12,270 nucleotides of DNA from PWPS01 sp964573145 (GTDB taxonomy: Bacteria > Patescibacteriota > Minisyncoccia > Minisyncoccales > PWPS01): assembly GCA_964573145.1 (NCBI GenBank), contig CAZNIM010000022.1, positions 1 through 12,270 of the forward strand. Direction: 5' to 3'. Below the pieces are notes generated by a model. It saw nothing but the letters and a program-made list of their open reading frames with translations, had not been told where the DNA came from and did not search any database. The translations under genes and the position numbers were made by a program. The first letter of the stretch is position 1; every line of letters starts with the position of its first letter. Positions 6,129-11,306 of this stretch are shown in pieces.

Positions 6129-6168
6129 CTTAATCTCTCCTTTCTTTTTTTGTTTAAAGAATTTCTCT
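6121..6168 (-). repeat. 48-bp perfect direct repeat, copy B
   Basis: Identical to 5907-5954. On the minus strand it covers the REIL-encoding end of the first gene, its stop, the SD and the first codons of the second gene. The coding sequence between the copies has diverged far more than the repeat itself. Confidence 0.92.
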
Positions 6169-6339
6169 CAATAAATCTTGCTCTCTACTCATCTTGTCTT
6201 CCAGATTGCGAATCATTCTTTTTTTCTTTTCTCTCTCCGGATAACTTAATCCGCGATTGGCTACCAATTCCTCGTTTAACCTGCTTTGCTTATTGGCCAT
6301 TTCGTAGACTTCTTCCCAGCTTCTCGCTACTTTGTCCAC
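6154..6339 (-). CDS. Small helical-hairpin protein, first of the array (61 aa)
   Basis: First cistron of the five-gene unit. It aligns with the second gene through its C-terminal half (GLS turn, NLED, SREQ, LREIL). The first arm (about 3-25) contains SWEEVYEMANKQ; the second is rich in Lys/Arg/Glu. Start choice is uncertain. AAGGAG is fused directly to an ATG at 6348, leaving no spacing, so the GTG at 6339 (9 nt after the SD) is preferred, as in other genes here. Using the ATG adds three residues. Transcription comes from the consensus promoter at 6578-6605 through a roughly 220-nt structured leader with a candidate attenuator. Function unknown; a coiled-coil adaptor or regulator is only a guess. 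Confidence 0.8.
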   Translation of the reverse strand: MDKVARSWEEVYEMANKQSRLNEELVANRGLSYPEREKKKRMIRNLEDKMSREQDLLREIL

Positions 6340-6378
6340 TTTATTCATCTCCTTTTTAAATTTTTAACGTGCTTCCGG

Positions 6379-6432
6379 AATTCTTTGTCCGGGGGTTGAA
6401 ATCATGATGATTGCAACACTCGAACAAGAATT
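6379..6432 (-). promoter_or_regulatory. Second structured leader element downstream of the attenuator
   Basis: In the minus-strand RNA, AAUUCUUGUUC (6422-6432) pairs with GGACAAAGAAUU (6379-6390) with one bulged A. They enclose a second hairpin, GUUG-C-AAUC...GAUU-U-CAAC (6395-6417). The element lies between the terminator T-run and the first gene's SD (6349-6354) and could influence translation or RNA stability. Confidence 0.4.
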
Positions 6433-6560
6433 AAAAAATCCTCCTTTTCGGGAGGTGGTGACATCTTCTAAAAATTTTTTTAAAACATTACGTCAGCCTC
6501 CCGAACCGTTCTTCGGTAATAAGAAGGATAAAGTAAAACTTTACGGTTGTCGGGTTGGCT
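6432..6560 (-). promoter_or_regulatory. Candidate ribosome-mediated transcription attenuator
   Basis: Three competing RNA pairings are visible. The anti-antiterminator pairs AGCC, CCCG and AACCGU (6543-6560) with ACGGUU, CGGG and GGCU (6495-6509), enclosing two small hairpins. The antiterminator pairs UUCGGGAGG (6497-6505) with CCUCCCGAA (6447-6455), extended by UGACGU/AUGUCA. The terminator is CCUCC-CGAAAA-GGAGG (6440-6455) followed by AUUUUUU. The same bases are used by successive pairings, as in trp- or erm-type attenuators. A 26-codon ORF overlaps the first two segments. No known riboswitch consensus was recognised. Confidence 0.6.
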
Positions 6561-6568
6561 AAATTCAT
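6488..6568 (-). CDS. Candidate leader peptide (26 aa) of the small-protein array
   Basis: The ORF starts at ATG 6566-6568, about 3-4 nt after the expected transcription start, so it would be nearly leaderless; there is no real SD. It begins MNLANPTTVK, has a hydrophobic stretch FYFILLI (residues 11-17), ends RFGRLT and stops at TAA 6488-6490. Codons 3-9 overlap the 5' half of the anti-antiterminator and codons 22-24 are the 5' half of the antiterminator. A ribosome paused in the hydrophobic stretch would free the antiterminator, while one reaching the stop would mask it and allow termination. Function as a leader is inferred from this geometry. Confidence 0.45.
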   Translation of the reverse strand: MNLANPTTVKFYFILLITEERFGRLT

Positions 6569-6577
6569 ATCACTACC

Positions 6578-6605
6578 ATTATAATAGCTTAAAATTTTTT
6601 GTCAA
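6578..6605 (-). promoter_or_regulatory. Consensus promoter of the attenuated small-protein array
   Basis: Minus strand: TTGACA (6600-6605), a 16-nt spacer, TATAAT (6578-6583). Both boxes are perfect. It starts immediately downstream of the T-tail of the terminator at 6608-6640. Confidence 0.87.
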
Positions 6606-6607
6606 GA

Positions 6608-6640
6608 GTAAAAAAAGACGCAGCTTTTTAAAACTGCGTC
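6608..6640 (-). terminator. Terminator of the 6639-8725 operon
   Basis: Minus strand: GACGCAG/CTGCGTC stem, with a T/A-rich inner region that can also pair, then seven T. The TGA stop of the DUF5658 gene (6639-6641) overlaps the first base pairs of the stem. Confidence 0.87.
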
Positions 6641-6995
6641 ACGCTTGAAAAACTATCTCCCTATAAAGCCAAATTAAATTGTTCAATACCACCAAAAGAT
6701 AAAAGAAATTTAAAAGATAAAGAATCCTGAACGAATCGATTTCAAATCGAAATCTGTGAATCGTAAAGTATCGTTTTTTGAACTTTAAATTTCGATAGAT
6801 AAAAAAGCAAATCAACACCGGCACGGAAATCTTTATAAATAAAAAAGAGGCCGGTGAAATCGACATTATATAGCGGATCAACGGATTAAGCTCGGCAAAA
6901 TCAAAGGCTCGGACCCCTATTTCGGTAATCATAAAGTCGATAAAGTTCAATATGACCAGTGATAGTGAAAGAACAAAGAATTTAAACTTCAGCAA
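6639..6995 (-). CDS. DUF5658-like small membrane protein (118 aa)
   Basis: Three or four hydrophobic helices (about 6-24, 48-66, 88-115). The spaced motif N17-x2-D20-x3-T24 in the first helix, followed by E35-x-NP (AELNPLIRYIM) in the loop, and a Lys (K55) in the next helix, are the hallmarks of the DUF5658 family of membrane proteins of unknown function. The start is a TTG at 6995 preceded by AAAGGAGGGG with 6-8 nt spacing; no ATG is placed as well. It is the last gene of a four-gene run and the only downstream member with a strong SD, which suggests a higher translation rate than its upstream partners. Family assignment is from memory of the motif, so moderately sure. Confidence 0.83.
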   Translation of the reverse strand: MLKFKFFVLSLSLVILNFIDFMITEIGVRAFDFAELNPLIRYIMSISPASFLFIKISVPVLICFFIYRNLKFKKRYFTIHRFRFEIDSFRILYLLNFFYLLVVLNNLIWLYREIVFQA

Positions 6996-7024
6996 CGAAA
7001 TCCCCTCCTTTTTTAAGTTTTAAG

Positions 7025-7216
7025 CTACAAAAAAGCAGCCCCGATTCCCAAAAATAAAAAGATTGCAGAAATCAAAATCCAAAAAAACGTCAGTCCTATT
7101 CCGAATCCGAATCCGAATTTAACAGCCTGCCAAAACCCGATTCTAACTTCGGTAATGGTCGTCTCCCGATATTTTTCAAAATAATCTTCTTTCTTATTTA
7201 ATTTTGAATCCGACAT
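7025..7216 (-). CDS. Small single-pass membrane protein (63 aa)
   Basis: A charged N-terminal segment (SDSKLNKKEDYFEKYRE) is followed by a Gly/Phe-rich amphipathic stretch (GFWQAVKFGFGFGIG) and one long membrane helix (about 38-62) that ends the protein. No family is recognised. The shape suggests a cytoplasmic head with a C-terminal tail anchor. The ATG at 7216 lies 19 nt after the stop of the nuclease gene and has no SD, so translation is probably coupled. It shares the transcript with the nuclease and DUF5658 genes. Similar short proteins are common between membrane genes in small bacterial genomes, and the role cannot be inferred. Confidence 0.75.
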   Translation of the reverse strand: MSDSKLNKKEDYFEKYRETTITEVRIGFWQAVKFGFGFGIGLTFFWILISAIFLFLGIGAAFL

Positions 7217-7235
7217 ATTTTTATTTATTTAATTT

Positions 7236-7988
7236 CTACTGCCCGATCTTCTTTTTAACGGCTTTTCTATAATTGCAAAAATCACAATCGGGATCGGCAG
7301 CGGGCACCTTATCACTATCCAGCACTTTTTTTATCTCAACCAAAACATCTTCAACCCATGAGTCGCTACCGATATAAGGAATCAAAGTTATGTCGAATTC
7401 CAATTTTCCATCAAATTTCTCCAAATCGGTTCTTCCGTTGCAATAAACAAAGTAGCCGGTATCCGATACTTTCAATCCGTTTTCTCTCAAAAGCCATTGA
7501 TAAACCTCCATCTGTCGCTTGTAACTATCTTGCCAATCCTTGTCCAGGTCGGTAATCTCCTCATTTTTAGAGGTCGCCTTATAGTCGACAACGATGTACT
7601 CGTCCTCGGAGTTAATCCATAAATCATCAATCGCTCCGGAAACCGTAAGTCCCGTTTTCTTGTCCTTGGCTCTTACTCCTTTAAAATTATCTCTCCACTC
7701 GTCCAAATTATCATGAGCGACCGGTCTGGCGTCAATGCCGTACTCTTTAATAATGGTGTGCGTCTCCCCTTCGGATCTCAAAAGGTCAAATTCTTTTTTT
7801 AAAAGATAATCAACCGCACTGTTTAATGAAAAAGGATAACCGGGAGGCCTCTTTGTTCCCAGCTTGTTATCTATGAAAAAACATCTTCGACACTCCAAAA
7901 AAAGGTCAATTTTTGACCGGCTCAATCTCCATTTGCTACCTCCGTAATTATAAGCCTCGCTTCGATATGGATTATAATAGTCCGACAT
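7236..7988 (-). CDS. PD-(D/E)XK nuclease-family protein, Cas4/RecB-like (250 aa)
   Basis: This is a DNA exonuclease-type fold of the RecB/Cas4 group. RLSRSKIDLFLECRRCFF (21-38) is the family's N-terminal helix motif. GAIDD (118-122) supplies the metal-binding Asp, VVDYKAT (133-139) is the D-x-K core (D135, K137), and QMEVYQWLL (159-167) gives the Q-x3-Y motif. Cysteines C33 and C36 near the N-terminus and C235 and C238 in DCDFC near the C-terminus form two CxxC pairs, likely holding a metal or Fe-S cluster. Classic Cas4 has one N-terminal and three C-terminal Cys instead. No helicase or cas gene is nearby, so it acts alone or with distant partners. The ATG lies 17 nt after the preceding gene and has no SD. 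Confidence 0.88.
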   Translation of the reverse strand: MSDYYNPYRSEAYNYGGSKWRLSRSKIDLFLECRRCFFIDNKLGTKRPPGYPFSLNSAVDYLLKKEFDLLRSEGETHTIIKEYGIDARPVAHDNLDEWRDNFKGVRAKDKKTGLTVSGAIDDLWINSEDEYIVVDYKATSKNEEITDLDKDWQDSYKRQMEVYQWLLRENGLKVSDTGYFVYCNGRTDLEKFDGKLEFDITLIPYIGSDSWVEDVLVEIKKVLDSDKVPAADPDCDFCNYRKAVKKKIGQ

Positions 7989-8005
7989 TTTGTTTTTTCG
8001 TCTTT

Positions 8006-8725
8006 TTAACCCCAGATTAAATTTTCTTTTTTCTCCAACCGGGCCTTTTCCGCTATTTCTTGAACTAAAAATAAAGCTTCATCAAGGTCAAAAGTTATAA
8101 AAATCTTCTTCGGATTACCATCTTTTTCATATTGCAGAGAAAAGTAATTATTAAAACTTACAAGCGCCGGTATCGCCATCCACCCGCCCGACCCTTCCGG
8201 TCGTATCGATTTTATATCTTTATAATCAATTCGATTAACTCCCCTCTTTTCACTTATAAATTCAACTTTCTTATCCCCCAAAACAATCTTGTCATAACTA
8301 ATCTCCGAACTTTTTACTGCATAAAACAAAAAGTCTATTAAAATTATTATTAAAATCAAAATTATTATATTTCTAATCAGATCGAACATTATTCCGGCCC
8401 ATAAAAAAAGGAAAATCATTACTACTGAAAAAAATATCAATCCCTCTTTTATATCCAAAATATCCGGAGTTCTGACTGCAATTCCGTTTTTTAAAAGATT
8501 CAGATAGCCCAAAGCTCTATTCTCTTCTTTTTTAACCTCTCTACCGAACACTTCACTTCCTTCTGAAGGTGTAGACTCACCCTCGCTTTCCTTATCTTCT
8601 TTCATCAGCCTCTTAACCAGCTGATAATCCCATCCTTTCTCCAAAAGAGTATCTTCTATTTCCCGGTCGGAAATCCCCTTACCTCTGCTTGTTTCTATAA
8701 ATTCTTTTAAAGCTTTTTCAGACAT
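8006..8725 (-). CDS. Membrane protein with N-terminal helical domain and PH-like C-terminus (239 aa)
   Basis: Residues 4-42 form a compact three-helix segment (FIETSRGKGISDREIEDTLLEKGWDYQLVKRLM), a type often seen at the N-terminus of membrane proteins in Patescibacteria and archaea. An acidic, Ser-rich linker follows (about 43-65), then two close membrane helices (95-114, 117-137). The C-terminal domain (about 140-239) looks like a bacterial PH-like beta barrel: VLGDKKVEF, YKDIKSIR and a final long helix. It is the first gene of a unit with the nuclease and two small membrane proteins. Its own promoter is not clear, and no SD is seen before the ATG at 8725. Function unknown; a membrane-bound adaptor is plausible. 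Confidence 0.85.
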   Translation of the reverse strand: MSEKALKEFIETSRGKGISDREIEDTLLEKGWDYQLVKRLMKEDKESEGESTPSEGSEVFGREVKKEENRALGYLNLLKNGIAVRTPDILDIKEGLIFFSVVMIFLFLWAGIMFDLIRNIIILILIIILIDFLFYAVKSSEISYDKIVLGDKKVEFISEKRGVNRIDYKDIKSIRPEGSGGWMAIPALVSFNNYFSLQYEKDGNPKKIFITFDLDEALFLVQEIAEKARLEKKENLIWG

Positions 8726-8778
8726 ATTTTTACTGGCTTTATTTTACCATAAAAAAAGGAGAGCTCAAAAAATAATCA

Positions 8779-8807
8779 TTGACAACAAGTAATTATTATT
8801 TTATAAA
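8779..8807 (+). promoter_or_regulatory. Promoter of the Cys-containing small gene
   Basis: TTGACA (8779-8784), a 17-nt spacer, TATAAA (8802-8807), with the ATG about 35 nt downstream. This region is divergent to the gene at 8006-8725, for which no convincing promoter is visible. Confidence 0.8.
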
Positions 8808-8842
8808 TATAAACTTCCAGCTTCAAAAAAGGAGGGTTGTAG

Positions 8843-9040
8843 ATGAGTTGCATATTTCAAAGAAGAAACGAATTTCATCCCAGAGAAGGAATGACCACCT
8901 CAAAAAGATGTGAACTCACCGGATTTTTACGCTGTGACGCCCAGACTCCGAAAGGATGCCGGTTATTCGAAGAGATGAAAGAAAACTCCGAACTTAAAAA
9001 ACAGATGATAAGTTGGAATTTAACTAAAAAACTCCGCTAA
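8843..9040 (+). CDS. Small Cys-containing hypothetical protein (65 aa)
   Basis: One of only two complete plus-strand genes in the window. A perfect SD (AAAAAAGGAGGG) lies 7 nt before the ATG. The protein is basic and has four Cys (C3, C23, C31, C39) in a spread arrangement that could bind a metal, then a charged C-terminal helix (LFEEMKENSELKKQM). It has no membrane helix or signal, and no known zinc-finger pattern fits well. A strong promoter (8779-8807) and a terminator that contains the stop codon make it an independent unit. The SD/start region matches that of the array gene at 5498-5698 in 20 of 21 bases, though the proteins are unrelated. Function unknown. Confidence 0.8.
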   Translation: MSCIFQRRNEFHPREGMTTSKRCELTGFLRCDAQTPKGCRLFEEMKENSELKKQMISWNLTKKLR

Positions 9041-9056
9041 GTAGCGGAGTTTTATC
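9026..9056. terminator. Bidirectional terminator between convergent genes
   Basis: Stem AACTCCGCTA/TAGCGGAGTT with a two-base loop region, T-rich on both strands (TTTTATCTTT on plus, TTTTTTAG on minus). The TAA of the plus-strand gene (9038-9040) is inside the hairpin. It also serves the DUF2914 gene arriving from the other side. Confidence 0.87.
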
Positions 9057-9070
9057 TTTACTGCTTTTCC

Positions 9071-10156
9071 TTAAATCTCCTTTACCTTTCTCTCGTTCTC
9101 TCCATAAATTATTTCAAAGCTTTTTCTACCTACCACCTGCCCTCTTTCGGTCTTAACGGAGACTCTCCACAAACCGGGGTAAGCGGTATAATAACTGTAC
9201 CATCTAAAACCGATATCTCTTCCTCCGGTTATCTCAAAAGGTATCTCCGCCTCGGTAAGCCATTCCCCGTTCTCGGGATCGTAAATTTCCCAGTGATGAA
9301 CTATATTCATGTCCATTTGCGGAGGAGAATAAACCGCACTATAAAAATATATTCTCTGAGTTATGGTCGAAATATGAACTTCTCGGCCGGTTATAATACA
9401 TCGATCCCATCTTTGACACTCCTCACCGACAACCGAATAATTATCACCCACCCTCTCTATCGAATGATAAACTCCGACGTCTTTTATCGATAACGGAATC
9501 GGCGGAATCAAGTTGGTAAAGTAGAAAAAGTTCATCAAAATAAAAACCGAGCCGACGGCTATCTTTAAATTCTTTTTTTCCTCTTTTATCTCCGGGACTT
9601 TTAATTCAAAAATCTTAACCAGTCCCGTTAAGAAAACAAGACTGAAAAATCCACTGAAAAGGAACATGAAAAAGCTTAAATTCTTGAATATGTAAGGGAT
9701 GGCCAAATTAAAATAAGAGAAAAGAGCAAAAAAGTAAACCCCTATTTGAACTACCGGACCCAAATCCAACCTCCTGGAAATCTCATTTCCGATTAAAAGT
9801 AAAAATAGAACGGTAATAAACGGCCAGCTGGCAAAAAATGATCCCGATTCGGAATAGAAAATCAGAAATCCACTGAACAAATTACCGAATGAAAATTGTA
9901 GAAAAAGTGGAGCAAAAAGCTTCCAGTAAGAGAAAAATTTACCTTTCGGTCGCCTTCCTTTGTAGTAGTTGATAACACCTATATTCGTTCCGGCAAAAAG
10001 GATATGACAAAAGAGAAAAACCATCGAGAGATTAAAGGTAATCATTCGAAAAGTTAAAATATCAGTCAAAAATCCGGAAAGCAAAGCAAGAGGAATTAAA
10101 ATTCCTTCGTATCTCTTGTACAGAACTTTTAATTTTTTAAATCTTAAAGTCGTCAT
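9071..10156 (-). CDS. DUF2914-domain multi-pass membrane protein (361 aa)
   Basis: About seven membrane helices fill residues 18-220, with short basic loops. A soluble C-terminal domain (about 235-350) matches the DUF2914 pattern: IYFYSAVYSPPQM, HHWEIYD, then FEITGGRDIGFRWYSYY and PGLWRVSVKTERGQVVGRKSF. That domain is probably a beta sandwich outside the membrane. Two Cys (C247, C253) at its start may form a disulfide. The family has no known activity. The protein architecture (membrane part then DUF2914) is common in candidate-phyla genomes. The ATG at 10156 has only a weak AGAG directly before it. No convincing promoter lies in the 50 nt upstream, so it may depend in part on read-through of the terminator at 10209-10243. 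Confidence 0.9.
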   Translation of the reverse strand: MTTLRFKKLKVLYKRYEGILIPLALLSGFLTDILTFRMITFNLSMVFLFCHILFAGTNIGVINYYKGRRPKGKFFSYWKLFAPLFLQFSFGNLFSGFLIFYSESGSFFASWPFITVLFLLLIGNEISRRLDLGPVVQIGVYFFALFSYFNLAIPYIFKNLSFFMFLFSGFFSLVFLTGLVKIFELKVPEIKEEKKNLKIAVGSVFILMNFFYFTNLIPPIPLSIKDVGVYHSIERVGDNYSVVGEECQRWDRCIITGREVHISTITQRIYFYSAVYSPPQMDMNIVHHWEIYDPENGEWLTEAEIPFEITGGRDIGFRWYSYYTAYPGLWRVSVKTERGQVVGRKSFEIIYGENERKVKEI

Positions 10157-10208
10157 CTCTTAAATTTAAAACTGATTGGTATACTCGATTTTACAATAAT
10201 GAAGCCAA

Positions 10209-10243
10209 ATAAAAAAGGGGGACCAGTTTAATCCGGTCTCCCT
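10209..10243 (-). terminator. Terminator of the flavin reductase gene
   Basis: Minus strand: GGGAGACCGG/CTGGTCCCCC stem with one A-C mismatch and one G-U pair, followed by six T. It starts about 27 nt after the stop codon. Confidence 0.8.
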
Positions 10244-10269
10244 AAAAAAGGTCGGCAATCGTAATATAT

Positions 10270-10950
10270 TTATTCTTCAAGAGTGATTCCGCTCGGATCG
10301 GCTCCCAATTCCTTTAAGTAACCGACTATATTCTCAACCATCTTCGGCGGACCACAAACATAAAACTTTTGTGAAAAATCTTCTATCCTACTCTTTAAAA
10401 ACTCTTTATCGACCAATTCGTTTTCATAGCGATTATTCTTTTCTTCCGTCAAAGTTAATATCAAATTGTCCGGATTTTCAGAAAATATATCCTCCAATTC
10501 TTTTTGCAAAATGATATCCTCTTCCTTTTTATTGCTGAAGATGAGTCGATTATTTCCTATCTCTCCTCTCTCTTTCAAGTCTCTCAAAATTGCAATGAAA
10601 GGAGTTATGCCCGCTCCTCCGGCAATAAAAACCCCTTCTCCGTCATAATTAATGGCTCCCCACGGATTACCTATCAGCAACTCTTCTCCGGGATTAAGGT
10701 TGTGCATCGCTTTGGTCGTTCCTTCGTGATCATAATAACCTTTTATTATGAACTCTAAAACTTCGTCCTTATTAAGTGAGGTGAAGGTAAAAGGCCTACC
10801 CTCGCCTCTTAAACCCTTTTTATCTATCGCCACCATGGTCGCTTGCCCGGGTGTAAACCGATACTCTTCCGGTTTCTCAACAATAAATCTCTTAACATCG
10901 TGAGTAACAAAGCTTTTGGCCAATAATTTTACTTTTTTCTTTTTAGACAT
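10270..10950 (-). CDS. FAD-dependent oxidoreductase of the ferredoxin-NADP reductase family (226 aa)
   Basis: A flavin reductase transferring electrons between NAD(P)H and a small redox carrier. The N-terminal beta-barrel FAD domain has RPFTFTS at 52-58 (the RxYS/T flavin motif). The NAD(P) domain starts with FIAGGAGITPF (108-118), contains YVCGPPKM (197-204), and ends with a Glu-rich tail (ITLEE). With 226 aa it has no fused ferredoxin or globin domain, so it must work with a separate partner. The start at 10950 has no clear SD. A divergent promoter region (11030-11058) with a Fur-box-like palindrome next to the -10 suggests iron or metal control. It is a single-gene unit. The family is sure; the partner and physiological substrate are unknown. 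Confidence 0.91.
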   Translation of the reverse strand: MSKKKKVKLLAKSFVTHDVKRFIVEKPEEYRFTPGQATMVAIDKKGLRGEGRPFTFTSLNKDEVLEFIIKGYYDHEGTTKAMHNLNPGEELLIGNPWGAINYDGEGVFIAGGAGITPFIAILRDLKERGEIGNNRLIFSNKKEEDIILQKELEDIFSENPDNLILTLTEEKNNRYENELVDKEFLKSRIEDFSQKFYVCGPPKMVENIVGYLKELGADPSGITLEE

Positions 10951-11013
10951 AATTCGTAAAATTTACCTTCAAACGACACCTGAATCCGTAATTTATCAAC
11001 CCGTAAAATTAAT

Positions 11014-11035
11014 AATAATGAGTATCATTAAGATA
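11014..11035. promoter_or_regulatory. Fur-box-like operator between divergent genes
   Basis: AATGA-GTA-TCATT (11017-11029) is a perfect 5-bp inverted repeat. The surrounding 19 bases match the Fur consensus (GATAATGATAATCATTATC) in about 14 positions. It abuts the -10 of the reductase promoter. A related AAATGATAT also lies at the -10 of the opposing promoter (11078-11088). Confidence 0.4.
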
Positions 11036-11058
11036 TCATTTAAAAAATTATTAGTCAA
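11030..11058 (-). promoter_or_regulatory. Promoter of the flavin reductase
   Basis: Minus strand: TTGACT (11053-11058), a 17-nt spacer, TATCTT (11030-11035). Its -35 box is 4 nt from the -35 of the opposing promoter, and the palindrome at 11017-11029 covers its start region. Confidence 0.5.
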
Positions 11059-11062
11059 GAGA

Positions 11063-11090
11063 TTGACATTCATTTTAAAAATGATATGGT
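11063..11090 (+). promoter_or_regulatory. Promoter of the zinc-ribbon microprotein
   Basis: TTGACA (11063-11068), a 16-nt spacer, TATGGT (11085-11090). The spacer carries a near-palindrome CATTTTAAAAATG. Confidence 0.62.
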
Positions 11091-11118
11091 AAAGAAAATT
11101 TAAAAAGGGGGTATTTGA

Positions 11119-11235
11119 ATGATTCTAAAAGAGGGAGCGGGAAGTAAAACATGTGCTTCTTGCGGAGAATTAAAAAAAGATAAATGGGAAGCTTTCTGTA
11201 AAAGATGTCTTGAGCATCTGCAAATTCGACTTTAG
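11119..11235 (+). CDS. Zinc-ribbon microprotein (38 aa)
   Basis: A short gene with all expected signals: promoter at 11063-11090, SD AAAAAGGGGG 7 nt before the ATG, TAG stop at 11233-11235 and a terminator at 11263-11295. The peptide has one domain, C12-x2-C15-x11-C27-x2-C30 (CASCG ... CKRC), which is the four-Cys pattern of a zinc ribbon. A basic C-terminus follows (LEHLQIRL), with no extra domain. It is divergent from the flavin reductase and may share its control. Such minimal ribbons bind nucleic acid or protein partners, or buffer zinc; which applies here cannot be read from sequence. It is too short for most gene finders. Confidence 0.76.
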   Translation: MILKEGAGSKTCASCGELKKDKWEAFCKRCLEHLQIRL

Positions 11236-11262
11236 TTGAGGCCAGAGGGTAAACCCCCTATT

Positions 11263-11295
11263 AAAAAGTGGCGGTAAAACCGCCACTTTTATTTT
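11263..11295. terminator. Bidirectional terminator between microprotein and cyclophilin genes
   Basis: Stem AAAAGTGGCGGT/ACCGCCACTTTT with a three-base loop, T-rich on both strands (TTTTATTTT on plus, TTTTTAATAG on minus). It serves the convergent zinc-ribbon and cyclophilin genes. Confidence 0.88.
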
Positions 11296-11306
11296 AAATT
11301 CATTCT

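Noticed and set aside
5940..6339. Spo0E-like phosphatase inhibitors
   Set aside because: Size and helical-hairpin shape are similar, but the SQELD signature is missing and nothing sporulation-related is nearby.
6380..6480. Further short minus-strand frames after the leader ORF (20 and 13 codons, overlapping by ATGA)
   Set aside because: No SD or conservation evidence, and they lie across the terminator and the second hairpin; chance frames in structured RNA are more likely.
6432..6560. Known riboswitch or T-box
   Set aside because: The T-box sequence, purine, TPP, SAM and cyclic-di-GMP consensus cores were looked for and not found. The overlapping leader ORF fits a translation-based attenuator better.
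6404..6562. A 52-codon plus-strand ORF antisense to the array leader, with a G-rich SD-like stretch
   Set aside because: No plus-strand promoter or terminator is visible. Its repeated PP-containing segments arise from the inverted repeats of the minus-strand attenuator, which has a perfect promoter and a terminator. Kept only as a low-probability alternative.
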